This document shows, one piece after another, positions 26,803-34,352 of a stretch of 64,000 bases of DNA; the stretch's first letter is position 1; each line of letters opens with the position of its first letter. Source of the stretch: Alistipes sp. Marseille-P5061. Lineage in GTDB: Bacteria; Bacteroidota; Bacteroidia; Bacteroidales; Rikenellaceae. The DNA lies in assembly GCF_900290115.1 (NCBI RefSeq), contig NZ_LT985749.1, positions 238,730-302,729 of the forward strand, given 5' to 3'. The position numbers and the translations under genes are program-made. The notes beneath the pieces are model-generated. The model saw nothing but the letters and a program-made list of their open reading frames with translations, was not told the origin of the DNA and did no database searches.

Positions 26803-27669
26803 ATGAAGGAATTTCACGAATACCGCTCCGTCTACACCCACGACGAGTTGATGGAGCGTCTGCGCCGCATCCGTCACGTGGCGCTCGACATGGACGGAAC
26901 CATCTACATGGGCATGTCGCTCTTCGACTGGACGCAGCCCTTCCTGGCCGAACTCCGCGAGCTGGGCATCGGCTACTCGTTCCTGACCAACAATCCCTCG
27001 AAGTCGATTGACGACTACCTGCGCAAGTTGGAGTCGCTCGGCATCCACGCCACGCGCGAGGAGATGTACACCACCACGCTGGCCACCATCGACTACCTGC
27101 ACGAACACCACCCCGCCGCCCGCCGTCTCTTTCTGCTGGGCACACCCTCGATGGTCGCCGAGTTCGAGGCCGCGGGGTTCATCCCGACGGCCGACTCGCC
27201 CGACGACCGGCCCGACGCCGTCGTCGTCGCCTTCGACATGACGCTCCGCTACGAGCGGCTCTGCCGTGCGGCGTGGTGGATTACGCAGGGGCTCCCCTAC
27301 ATCGCCACCAACCCCGACCGCGTCTGCCCGACCGACCAGCGGACCGTACTGGTCGACTGCGGCTCGATTTGCGCCTGCCTGGAGCACGCCACCGGACGCC
27401 GTCCCGACATCACGCTGGGCAAGCCCGACCCCAACATGCTCTCGGGCATCCTCGCCCGCCACGGACTGCAGCCCGACCAGATAGCGATGGTCGGCGACCG
27501 CATCTACACCGACGTGCAGATGGCCCACAACGCCGGAGCGATGGGCGTACTGGTGCTCTCGGGCGAGACGACGCTCGAGGTGGCCGACCATGCCGACCCG
27601 CAGCCCCACCTGACGGCCGACAACATCGGAACGCTGGGCCGCCTGCTGCGCGAGGCGCACCGCTCGTAG
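26803..27669 (+). CDS. HAD-IIA family hydrolase (NagD/phosphoglycolate-phosphatase-like)
   Basis: 288 residues from ATG at 26803; the frame is open upstream but that part is not family-like. Motif I is ALDMDGTIYMG (Asp29 nucleophile, Asp31). Motif II is SFLTNNPSKS. Motif III/IV is LGKPDPNM and MVGDRIYTDVQMAHNAG. The C2-type cap between motifs II and III marks class IIA. It dephosphorylates small metabolites in the cytoplasm; substrate not determinable from sequence. Confidence 0.88.
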   Translation: MKEFHEYRSVYTHDELMERLRRIRHVALDMDGTIYMGMSLFDWTQPFLAELRELGIGYSFLTNNPSKSIDDYLRKLESLGIHATREEMYTTTLATIDYLHEHHPAARRLFLLGTPSMVAEFEAAGFIPTADSPDDRPDAVVVAFDMTLRYERLCRAAWWITQGLPYIATNPDRVCPTDQRTVLVDCGSICACLEHATGRRPDITLGKPDPNMLSGILARHGLQPDQIAMVGDRIYTDVQMAHNAGAMGVLVLSGETTLEVADHADPQPHLTADNIGTLGRLLREAHRS

Positions 27670-27700
27670 CTCTGCCGGCATCACCCCTGGAAAAACGACT

Positions 27701-27735
27701 ACGGTCCGCACTGCGGTGCGGACCGTTCGTTTTAT
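27701..27735 (+). terminator. Intrinsic terminator after the HAD gene
   Basis: ACGGTCCGCA and TGCGGACCGT arms around CTGCGG, followed by TCGTTTTA. About 30 bp past the stop codon. Confidence 0.85.
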
Positions 27736-27866
27736 CCATTGCGGAGCCTCTGCCGCCAGCACCCGCGCCCGGCTCCGGTTCCCAGCCTCAACACCCGGGC
27801 AGCGTCTATCATAGGCCCGACCTATCACACCATAGATAATACCGAACTCTTGCGCGGCGCTGCGAT

Positions 27867-27897
27867 TCGTTCGGGGAGCAAAAATGCACTATCTTTG
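27867..27897 (+). promoter_or_regulatory. Promoter of zupT
   Basis: TATCTTTG at 27890-27897 with a weak -33 TTCG at 27867-27870, 19-bp spacing. The start codon follows about 28 nt later. Confidence 0.65.
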
Positions 27898-27924
27898 CCC
27901 TTTGAAGAAAAACACGACACAACC

Positions 27925-28725
27925 ATGGATTCCAACATACTCTACCCGCTGCTGATGACCCTCGGCGCCGGTCTGGCGACCGGCATCGGCAGCGCCATCG
28001 CCTTCTTTACGCGCCGGACCAACAAGCGGCTGCTCTCCTTCTCGCTCGGACTCTCGGGCGGCGTGATGATTTACGTCTCCTTCGTCGAGCTCTTCCAGCA
28101 GTCGCAGCTCGCGCTGACGGCGGAGTGGGGCCAGCGGCCCGGAACTGCGATGACCGTCCTCTGCTTCTTCGCCGGCATCCTGCTCATCGGCATCATCGAC
28201 CGCCTGGTCCCCTCGGTGGAGAACCCCCACGAGGCGCACCGCGTCGAGGAGATGGAGGAGCAGCCCCGCAACCCGAAGCTCATGCGCATGGGGGTGATGA
28301 CGGCCCTCGCCATCGCCATCCACAACTTCCCCGAGGGCATCGCCACCTTCACCACGGCCGTCGACAATGCGACGCTCGGCGCGGCCATCGCCGTGGCCAT
28401 CGCCATCCACAACATCCCGGAGGGCATCGCCGTCTCGATTCCCGTCTACTACGCCACGGGCGACCGCGTGAAGGCCTTCCGCCTGTCGCTCCTCTCGGGC
28501 GTGGCCGAGCCCGTCGGAGCGCTGCTGGCCTGGCTGGTGCTCATGCCCTTCATGTCGACAACGCTCATGGGGTGCATCCTCGCGGGCGTGGCCGGCATCA
28601 TGGTCTTCATCTCGATTGACGAGCTGCTGCCGGCAGCCCGCGAATACGGCGAGGCGCACATCTCCATCTACGGCGTGGTGACCGGCATGGCGGTGATGGC
28701 CGTCAGCCTGCTCTTGCTGGGCTGA
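27925..28725 (+). CDS. zupT: ZIP-family divalent metal transporter
   Basis: 266 residues, eight predicted membrane helices. The two ZIP metal-binding helices are explicit: AIHNFPEGIATF and AIHNIPEGIAVSIP. A polar loop (SVENPHEAHRVEEMEEQ) carries His and acidic residues. Length and motifs match bacterial ZupT, which imports zinc and other divalent metals across the inner membrane. ATG at 27925 lies just after a consensus promoter. The CaCA antiporter gene follows after 42 bp and may be cotranscribed. Confidence 0.93.
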   Translation: MDSNILYPLLMTLGAGLATGIGSAIAFFTRRTNKRLLSFSLGLSGGVMIYVSFVELFQQSQLALTAEWGQRPGTAMTVLCFFAGILLIGIIDRLVPSVENPHEAHRVEEMEEQPRNPKLMRMGVMTALAIAIHNFPEGIATFTTAVDNATLGAAIAVAIAIHNIPEGIAVSIPVYYATGDRVKAFRLSLLSGVAEPVGALLAWLVLMPFMSTTLMGCILAGVAGIMVFISIDELLPAAREYGEAHISIYGVVTGMAVMAVSLLLLG

Positions 28726-28767
28726 GCCGGCGCGGCGCACAACCCCTGAAAAATCCCTTTTCTCAAC

Positions 28768-29742
28768 ATGGATATCTTTCTGCTCATTCTCGGACTGGCG
28801 CTCATCCTGGGCGGCGCCAACTTCCTGACCGACGGCTCGGCCGCCCTCGCCCAGCGCTTCCGCGTCCCGGAGTTCATCGTCGGACTGACCATCGTAGCGG
28901 TGGGCACCTCGACCCCCGAGCTGGTGGTCTCGGTGCTCTCGGCCGCCGCGGGCAACAGCGACGTGGCCATCGGCAATATCGTCGGGTCGAACATCTTCAA
29001 CGTCTTCCTCATTCTGGGCGTCTGCGCCCTCATCGCGCCGCTGCCCCTCACGGGGGGCAACATCCGCCGCGACCTGCCCTTCCTGACCGCCGTCTCGGTG
29101 CTGCTGTTGCTGCTCACCTCGGACCGTCTGCTGGGGCTGGGCGAGGTGGATGCCATCGGCCGCATCGACGGCATCGTCATGCTGCTGCTCTACATCGCCC
29201 TCATCCGCTACACCATCCGCGCCGAGCGCCGCACGGCCGCTCAGGCAACGCAGACGACGCAGACGACGCAGACGGAAAAGCCACAGCGGAGCAGGTCGCT
29301 GTGGCTCATCGTGGTGATGATTGCGGGAGGTCTTGCCGGACTGATCTTCGGCGGCGAGCTCTTTCTCGACAGCGCCACGGCCATAGCACGCGCGCTGGGC
29401 GTCAGCGAGTCGGTGATAGCCATCACGCTCGTGGCGGGTGGCACGTCGCTGCCCGAGCTGGCCTCGTCGGTGGTCTCGCTGCTCAAGGGGAAGTCCGAAA
29501 TGGCACTGGGCAACGTCATCGGCTCGAACATTGCCAACATCCTGCTGATTCTGGGCCTCAGCGCGACGATTCACCCGCTGACGCTGGGCGGCATCACGCG
29601 CATCGACCTGCTGACCGTGCTGCTGAGCTCGGTGCTGCTCTTCGTCACGGCCTTCACCTTCCGCCGCAAGGCCGTCGACCGCTGGGAGGGCGCCATCTTC
29701 CTGGTGATTTACGCACTCTATATCGGATACCTCGTCAGGTAG
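28768..29742 (+). CDS. CaCA-family calcium/sodium antiporter (YrbG-like)
   Basis: 324 residues with two inverted halves of about five helices. The alpha repeats are visible as VGLTIVAVGTSTPELVVS and ITLVAGGTSLPELASSV, each with the ion-binding Glu. GNIVGSNIFNVFLILG and GNVIGSNIANILLILG follow them. A Thr/Gln-rich repeat (QTTQTTQTT) forms the central cytoplasmic linker. It exchanges Na+ (or K+/H+) for Ca2+. The 3' end overlaps the convergent mutY by 25 bp. Confidence 0.92.
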   Translation: MDIFLLILGLALILGGANFLTDGSAALAQRFRVPEFIVGLTIVAVGTSTPELVVSVLSAAAGNSDVAIGNIVGSNIFNVFLILGVCALIAPLPLTGGNIRRDLPFLTAVSVLLLLLTSDRLLGLGEVDAIGRIDGIVMLLLYIALIRYTIRAERRTAAQATQTTQTTQTEKPQRSRSLWLIVVMIAGGLAGLIFGGELFLDSATAIARALGVSESVIAITLVAGGTSLPELASSVVSLLKGKSEMALGNVIGSNIANILLILGLSATIHPLTLGGITRIDLLTVLLSSVLLFVTAFTFRRKAVDRWEGAIFLVIYALYIGYLVR

Positions 29743-30791
29743 CGCTCGATGAGGCGCGGCACGGCGTAGTCGTCGAACCGCTCCGCACGCACGCGCACCA
29801 CCCCGTCGGGTAGCCGCTCGGGAAGGTGCTCCACGCGCAGCCGGTGGAACGTGGCGTGGAGCAGCTGGTGCGAGAGGCGGTGGGGAGGCATCGCCACCGA
29901 GGAGAGCCACATGCAGGCGGCGCCGCCCGTCAGCTGCGCGAACTCCTCCTGCGCGGGCAGCTCCGCCGCATCGAGCGGACGGTCGCGCTCCACGAGGGGA
30001 AACTCGTACAGGCCGCGCCAGATATCCCGCCCGTCGCGGCGGTGCAGGAGCAGCTCGTCGCCGCAGAGCACCACCACGTAGGCAAACCAGCGGTCGCGCA
30101 CCTTCGTGCGCCCCTGCTTGACGGGCCGCACGGCAACCGTACCGGCCGCCAGCGCCAGGCAGTGTTCCGCCAGGGGACACTCCCCGCAGCGGGGCTGCTG
30201 AGGGGTGCACTGGAGCGCTCCGAAGTCCATAATCGCCTGATTGTGAAGCGCTGCACGCCCGGGCGGCAGCAGTGAGGCAGCAAGCTCGGCAAAGCGGCGG
30301 CGCCCCTGCGTGGTGTCAATCGGAAGGTCGAGGTCGAAGAGGCGCGCCAGGACGCGGAAGACATTGCCGTCGAGCACGGCAAGGGGTGCATCCGAGGCAA
30401 ACGAGCAGATGGCCGCCGCCGTATACTCCCCAACGCCGGGCAGCGCGCGGACCTCGTCGTAGCGTTCAGGGAAGCGGCCGCCATATTGTTCGGCAATCAG
30501 CCGGGCGGCGCGGTGGAGGTTGCGGGCACGGCTGTAGTAGCCCAGCCCCTGCCAGAGTTTCAGCACCTCCTCCTCCGAAGCGGCAGCCAGAGCTCTCACG
30601 TCGGGGAAGCGCCCGACGAAGCGCAGGTAGTACTCCCGCCCCTGCTCGACGCGGGTCTGCTGGAGAATCACCTCCGAGAGCCAGATGCGGTAGGGGTCGC
30701 GCGTATGGCGCCACGGCAGGTCGCGTCCGAAACGGGCATACCACGCACAGAGGATATCGGAAAAGGCGTTCACTTCGGGAAAAGGCTTCAT
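29718..30791 (-). CDS. mutY: A/G-specific adenine DNA glycosylase
   Basis: 357 residues from ATG at 30791. Removes adenine mispaired with 8-oxoguanine. LPWRHTRDPYRIWLSEVILQQTRV gives the catalytic Glu in helix 2, LPGVGEYTA (about 116-124) is the helix-hairpin-helix, and Asp141 in VLDGNVFRV is the catalytic Asp. The [4Fe-4S] cysteines are in CTPQQPRCGECPLAEHC (CX6CX2CX5C). The C-terminal NUDIX-like 8-oxoG recognition domain is present. A TATCTTTA box at 30807-30800 implies a very short leader. Confidence 0.95.
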   Translation of the reverse strand: MKPFPEVNAFSDILCAWYARFGRDLPWRHTRDPYRIWLSEVILQQTRVEQGREYYLRFVGRFPDVRALAAASEEEVLKLWQGLGYYSRARNLHRAARLIAEQYGGRFPERYDEVRALPGVGEYTAAAICSFASDAPLAVLDGNVFRVLARLFDLDLPIDTTQGRRRFAELAASLLPPGRAALHNQAIMDFGALQCTPQQPRCGECPLAEHCLALAAGTVAVRPVKQGRTKVRDRWFAYVVVLCGDELLLHRRDGRDIWRGLYEFPLVERDRPLDAAELPAQEEFAQLTGGAACMWLSSVAMPPHRLSHQLLHATFHRLRVEHLPERLPDGVVRVRAERFDDYAVPRLIERYLTRYPI

Positions 30792-30830
30792 TCGGCGGAT
30801 AAAGATAGGGATTTTTCCACTTTTCGGAAC

Positions 30831-30838
30831 TATTTTTG
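30831..30838 (+). promoter_or_regulatory. Candidate -7 box of the small GNAT gene
   Basis: TATTTTTG, 38 bp ahead of the ATG, lying back to back with the minus-strand TATCTTTA box of mutY (30807-30800). No clear -33 TTTG at the normal distance. Confidence 0.4.
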
Positions 30839-30875
30839 GGGGAGGCAAGATTCACGAACCAACAAACACCACACC

Positions 30876-31166
30876 ATGAAACGATATACGCTTCGACACG
30901 ACCCGGCACGGCAACGCTACTCGTTCGACCTGGGCGACGGGGAGCAGGCCGTCATCGACTACCTGCGCAGGGGTGACACGCTGCACCTGCTGCACACGGG
31001 GGTGCCATCCCGCTTCGAGGGGCAGGGCATTGCCGCAGAGCTGACGGAGGCTGTGCTCACGGAGATTCGCGCGCAGGGGCTGCGGATAGCTCCCGAGTGC
31101 AGCTACATTGCCCGCTACATCGAGCGCCACCCCGAGTGGCGCCAACTGGTGGCCGGGCGGTCGTAA
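30876..31166 (+). CDS. Small GNAT-type N-acetyltransferase (YjdJ/COG2388 type)
   Basis: 96 residues. The short GNAT form shows LLHTGVPSRFEGQGIAAELTEAVL, where the RxxGQGIA loop binds acetyl-CoA pyrophosphate, and the end segment PECSYIARYIERHPEW is characteristic of this subgroup. Substrate unknown. Divergently arranged with mutY, separated by 84 bp that hold both promoters. Confidence 0.85.
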   Translation: MKRYTLRHDPARQRYSFDLGDGEQAVIDYLRRGDTLHLLHTGVPSRFEGQGIAAELTEAVLTEIRAQGLRIAPECSYIARYIERHPEWRQLVAGRS

Positions 31167-31267
31167 CGCGACGTCCATTCGCCCGTCATGCGGGGTAAGT
31201 CGGCGGCAGCGGCACCTTTTTCCGGCGCAACGGTTCAGCTTGCCGGAAGCAGCGGCTATTTCATCTG

Positions 31268-31447
31268 TTTTCTTCAGCTTTTCGCCGCCGAAAAGTAGCA
31301 AAAGCCGCTCCGACCCGTCACGCGGGCGGCTGCCTGCGGCCCTGTGGGCGGCGTCGGGCGACCATACGGGTTTGCCAGCAAACCTTCCCCGACGCTTTCC
31401 GCACCCCGGCCGCAGGCCTCTTCTTCGCCCTCGTGACATAGTCGGAG
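31268..31447. repeat. Structured intergenic repeat, copy 1
   Basis: A 180-bp unit repeated at 31551-31729 with roughly 90 percent identity by eye. Internal perfect inverted repeats include CTTTTCG-CCGC-CGAAAAG and GGTTTGC-CA-GCAAACC. Longer outer arms beginning GTCACG and ending CGTGAC carry GCCTGCGGCC/GGCCGCAGGC. Minus-strand frames across both units encode similar arginine-rich peptides, but no family, lipobox or start context supports them as genes. Confidence 0.85.
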
Positions 31448-31550
31448 AAAATCCCCCGTCTTAAACAAGAGACCAAACCCTGCGGCTCATATCCGCACCT
31501 TTTCATCCGCAGAGGGCTCTATGGAAAGGACGGCAACCTTCCACCACCCA

Positions 31551-31729
31551 TTTTCTTCTGCTTTTCGCCGCCGAAAAGCAGCAAAAGCCGCTCCGGCCTG
31601 TCACGCGGGCGGCTGCCTGCGGCCCGGCTGCGGCTTCGGGCGACCATACGGGTTTGCCAGCAAACCGTCCCCGACGCTTTCCGCACCCCGGCCGCAGGCC
31701 GCTTCTTCGCCCCCGTGACACAGTCGGAG
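31551..31729. repeat. Structured intergenic repeat, copy 2
   Basis: Second copy of the unit at 31268-31447, same orientation, 283-bp period. The self-complementary segments are conserved between copies. The whole 728-bp gap 31167-31894 is gene-free apart from these repeats and the promoter near its right end. Confidence 0.85.
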
Positions 31730-31762
31730 ATTTTCGCCAAACGAAAAATTTTGCGTCGAAAA

Positions 31763-31794
31763 TTTGGTTTATATTATAAACTAATTTATATTTA
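31763..31794 (+). promoter_or_regulatory. Promoter of the DUF2141-like operon
   Basis: TTTG at 31763-31766, 20 bp, TATATTTA at 31787-31794, in an AT-rich island right after repeat copy 2. Leader of about 95 nt. Confidence 0.55.
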
Positions 31795-31894
31795 CATCAG
31801 AAAACGGGGAGAACCGGGCCGCCGACCTGCCGGGAAAAGGCAGCCAAACGCGACCGGGACCCGAAAAAACACCAACCGCCTAAAATTGCAAACG

Positions 31895-32314
31895 ATGAAA
31901 AAGAGTGTAACCTGCATGGCCGCGCTGCTCTGCACGGCGACCGTTCTGGGTGCAAACCCCGGAATCACAATCGCGAACCTCCGCACCGACCGAGGAAAGG
32001 TTCTCTGGATGCTCCGCGAGGCGAACGGAAAGAGCCAGATGGGCATCGAACAGCCCGCCGCTGGCAAGGCAACCATTGTTCCGGAGGCCATCAGCGCCGA
32101 CTCAGCCACGCTCTACGCCTTCCTGGACGAGAACGGCAACTACACGCTCGACCGGAACGCAGACGGGATGCCGGCCGAGGGGTGCTGCACCCGCACCATC
32201 CGCCGGGAGGAGCTCGGCGACAGCGTCCGCGTGGAGCTCCGCTACGAATTCGGCCGGAAAAACCCCAAGGAGACTCCGGAGCAGGTGCCCGCCGGGGAGC
32301 CCGCCACAAAATAG
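31895..32314 (+). CDS. Exported DUF2141-like protein
   Basis: 139 residues. Signal peptide MKKSVTCMAALLCTATVLGA. The mature part follows the DUF2141 pattern: ITIANLRTDRGKVLWML, then an acidic AFLDENGNYTLDRNADGMPAEGC segment, equivalent to the family DxNxNxxLDxNxxGxPxE signature, then EFGRKNP. Periplasmic; function unknown in the family. ATG at 31895 is chosen because the signal peptide begins there although the frame is open upstream. First gene of a short plus-strand group. Confidence 0.75.
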   Translation: MKKSVTCMAALLCTATVLGANPGITIANLRTDRGKVLWMLREANGKSQMGIEQPAAGKATIVPEAISADSATLYAFLDENGNYTLDRNADGMPAEGCCTRTIRREELGDSVRVELRYEFGRKNPKETPEQVPAGEPATK

Positions 32315-32358
32315 ACCGACCCTTCATTCCAAACACCAATCATAAAAAAGTCTGAACC

Positions 32359-33009
32359 ATGGAAGAGAAACAACTGGATGCCCGGGAGAGCCTCGAACTC
32401 ATCACCCGCATGATTCGCAACACGCGCCGGCGCCTCGAACGCAACTCCGAACGCCCGTTCCTGGTCTGGGGCTATACGACCGTCGCCATCTCGCTGCTCA
32501 ACTACGCGCTCCGCATCACCGGGGCCGACCCGAACTGGAGCCTCACTTGGTTTCTGATTCCCCCGCTGGGCGTACTGCTCATGCGTCTCTTCCCCGCACG
32601 GAGGAGCACGGAGCCCCGCACGGAAATCGACCGCATCGTCAACGCCCTGTGGCTCGCCTGCTCACTCTCGCTCATTCCGATTTTCATCCTCGCACTGTGC
32701 CACGGCCTGCAATACCGCCCGAGCATCTATGCGCTCATCGCGCTGGTCATGTCGATTGGGACCACCGCAACGGGCTTCATCGTCCGCTCAAAGGTCTACA
32801 CGACGGCCGGCCTGCTCGGCATGGCGGGAACCGCCGTACTCGCCCTCTGGGACTTCATGCTCGCAAGGCTCGCCGGCTCGCAGGAGATGGACAGCACGAT
32901 GCTCCACAACGAGATTCTGATTTTCGCAGCCATCTTCGTGGTGATGATGGTCATCCCGGGCCACATCATCGGCTGCCGGAACCGACGCGAGGCGGCCGAA
33001 GAAAAATAG
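32359..33009 (+). CDS. Multi-pass membrane protein, paralogue of the next gene
   Basis: 216 residues: a charged N-terminal helix (ARESLELITRMIRNTRRRLERNSE) and about six membrane helices, ending VMMVIPGHIIGCRNRR. The next gene has the same layout: an ALELIARVFDRNMRRMNF helix, then FIVWG, and MLPGFILRHIARK at the end. The pair looks like an old tandem duplication. No enzymatic motif. The position ahead of a winged-helix regulator suggests a membrane sensor or stress module, but this is inference. Confidence 0.75.
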   Translation: MEEKQLDARESLELITRMIRNTRRRLERNSERPFLVWGYTTVAISLLNYALRITGADPNWSLTWFLIPPLGVLLMRLFPARRSTEPRTEIDRIVNALWLACSLSLIPIFILALCHGLQYRPSIYALIALVMSIGTTATGFIVRSKVYTTAGLLGMAGTAVLALWDFMLARLAGSQEMDSTMLHNEILIFAAIFVVMMVIPGHIIGCRNRREAAEEK

Positions 33010-33118
33010 CCGCAGCCGCGCACCGCCGCAGACGAACGTGCCGCAACAAGCCGCAGCCGGACCTGCCGCGCCAACCGCCTCAGCCGCAGCCCGGCACGTC
33101 AAAATAAAAACTATTTCG

Positions 33119-33126
33119 TACCTTTG
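33119..33126 (+). promoter_or_regulatory. Candidate -7 box before the second membrane protein gene
   Basis: TACCTTTG matches TAnnTTTG and lies 18 bp before the ATG. A matching -33 TTTG is not seen at 19 bp. Confidence 0.4.
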
Positions 33127-33143
33127 CAGAAACGGAACGCACC

Positions 33144-33794
33144 ATGAAATCCGAAAAACCGGAGACCAATACTCTTTCCGAACAGGAGGCGCTCGAACTC
33201 ATCGCCCGCGTCTTCGACCGCAACATGCGCCGCATGAACTTCGTCCGCGGCGAGCTCTTCATCGTCTGGGGAGCACTCGCGGCACTGACCGCCCTGGCCG
33301 AATACGCACTGCTCCGCTGGACCGGCAGCCCGCAAGTGCTCTGGAGCGCCCTCATTCCCTTCACTGCCTGCTACCTCTTCACGATAGGGCAAAGCCGCCG
33401 CAAGGGCATCGTCCGCACGGGATTCGACGACCTGCTGCTGCTCATCTGGGGCTTCCCGGCGATGACGGCCCTCGCCTCGGCAGCATACGCCATCATCAAT
33501 CCCGAAAATACGCTCAATCCGGCAGGAATCGCACAGCTGCTCTTCTCGGGAGCACTGCTGGTCACCGCCGAGTTTTTCCGCGGCAAGGGGAGCAACCACT
33601 CGGGCTCGTTCGCCGCATTGGTCGGCCTGGGTACGGCCGGTTTCATCGCGGCATTCACCTTCACCTTCAGCTCGCCGTTCGACCTTGCATCGGGCAACTG
33701 GCTGCTGCAGCTGGCCCTCTGGTGCACGCTGCTCGTCATGCTGCCCGGCTTCATCCTCCGACATATCGCACGCAAACCATGTTCAAGGAGCTGA
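33144..33794 (+). CDS. Multi-pass membrane protein, second paralogue
   Basis: 216 residues, same length as its upstream paralogue. Charged N-terminal amphipathic helix, then about six hydrophobic segments (LFIVWGALAALTALAEYALL, GIAQLLFSGALLVTAEFF, LLQLALWCTLLVMLPGFIL). The last 16 bp overlap the start of the winged-helix regulator, so translation is probably coupled. This suggests that regulator and membrane protein act together. Confidence 0.75.
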   Translation: MKSEKPETNTLSEQEALELIARVFDRNMRRMNFVRGELFIVWGALAALTALAEYALLRWTGSPQVLWSALIPFTACYLFTIGQSRRKGIVRTGFDDLLLLIWGFPAMTALASAAYAIINPENTLNPAGIAQLLFSGALLVTAEFFRGKGSNHSGSFAALVGLGTAGFIAAFTFTFSSPFDLASGNWLLQLALWCTLLVMLPGFILRHIARKPCSRS

Positions 33795-34066
33795 ATCCCC
33801 TGCTGCACTCCGAGTTGCGGCTCGCCGTGATGTCGATACTCATCGGTGTCGAGAGTGCCGACTTCGTCTTCCTGCGCAACGAGACGGGGGCGACGGCCGG
33901 CAACCTCTCCGTGCAGCTCGACAAGCTGGCCAGGGCCGGATACATCGAAATCGAGAAGGGCTTCCAGGGCCGCAAGCCCCGCACCCTCTGCCGCATCACC
34001 GACGCCGGCCGCGATGCCTTCGCGCAGTACGTCGAGGCGCTCCAGAGCTACATCCGCCCCCGATAG
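33779..34066 (+). CDS. Winged-helix transcriptional regulator (PadR/MarR-like small type)
   Basis: 95 residues made up of a single winged-helix domain: MFKELNPLLHSELRLAVMSIL, TAGNLSVQLDKLARAGYIEI recognition helix, then the wing KGFQGRKPRTLCRITDAGRDAF. This resembles the small ArsR/MarR-type regulators (HTH_27/DUF-type) that Bacteroidota encode next to small membrane proteins. It overlaps the membrane protein gene by 16 bp. Ligand unknown. Confidence 0.82.
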   Translation: MFKELNPLLHSELRLAVMSILIGVESADFVFLRNETGATAGNLSVQLDKLARAGYIEIEKGFQGRKPRTLCRITDAGRDAFAQYVEALQSYIRPR

Positions 34067-34148
34067 GCGCCCAAGCATCCGCACAGCCGAAAGGCCCGCG
34101 CAACCGGGCCGGGCGCTCCGCTTTCGCTGCAACGCTCCGCCACAACCC

Positions 34149-34180
34149 GCCTCCCGCCGCTACGGGAGGCTGTTTTTTTC
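34149..34180 (+). terminator. Intrinsic terminator of the regulator operon
   Basis: GCCTCCCG (34149-34156) and CGGGAGGC (34163-34170) followed by TGTTTTTTT. Confidence 0.92.
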
Positions 34181-34285
34181 GAAGAGGAGTCGGGAGCCGG
34201 CAGCCGGCAGCCGCCCGCCGCAGTCGGAACGCAAAGTTGCCGAACCGTAGCGGCACAACGCCGGCCCGAGGCAGCAAACGAGCAC

Positions 34286-34323
34286 AAAAAAAGGCCGCCG
34301 CAGAGTTTCGGACTCCGCGGCGG
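34286..34323 (-). terminator. Intrinsic terminator of the AsmA-like gene
   Basis: Minus strand CCGCCGCGGAG and CTCTGCGGCGG arms, then CCTTTTTTT. It lies about 30 bp past the stop of the AsmA-like gene. Confidence 0.9.
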
Positions 34324-34352
34324 TCTCTTTACATTTCAACCGGCAGGAACGG

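Noticed and set aside
31274..31740. Small arginine-rich minus-strand ORFs across the two 180-bp repeats
   Set aside because: Repeated because the DNA is repeated; several frames are open at once and none has a convincing start or fold.
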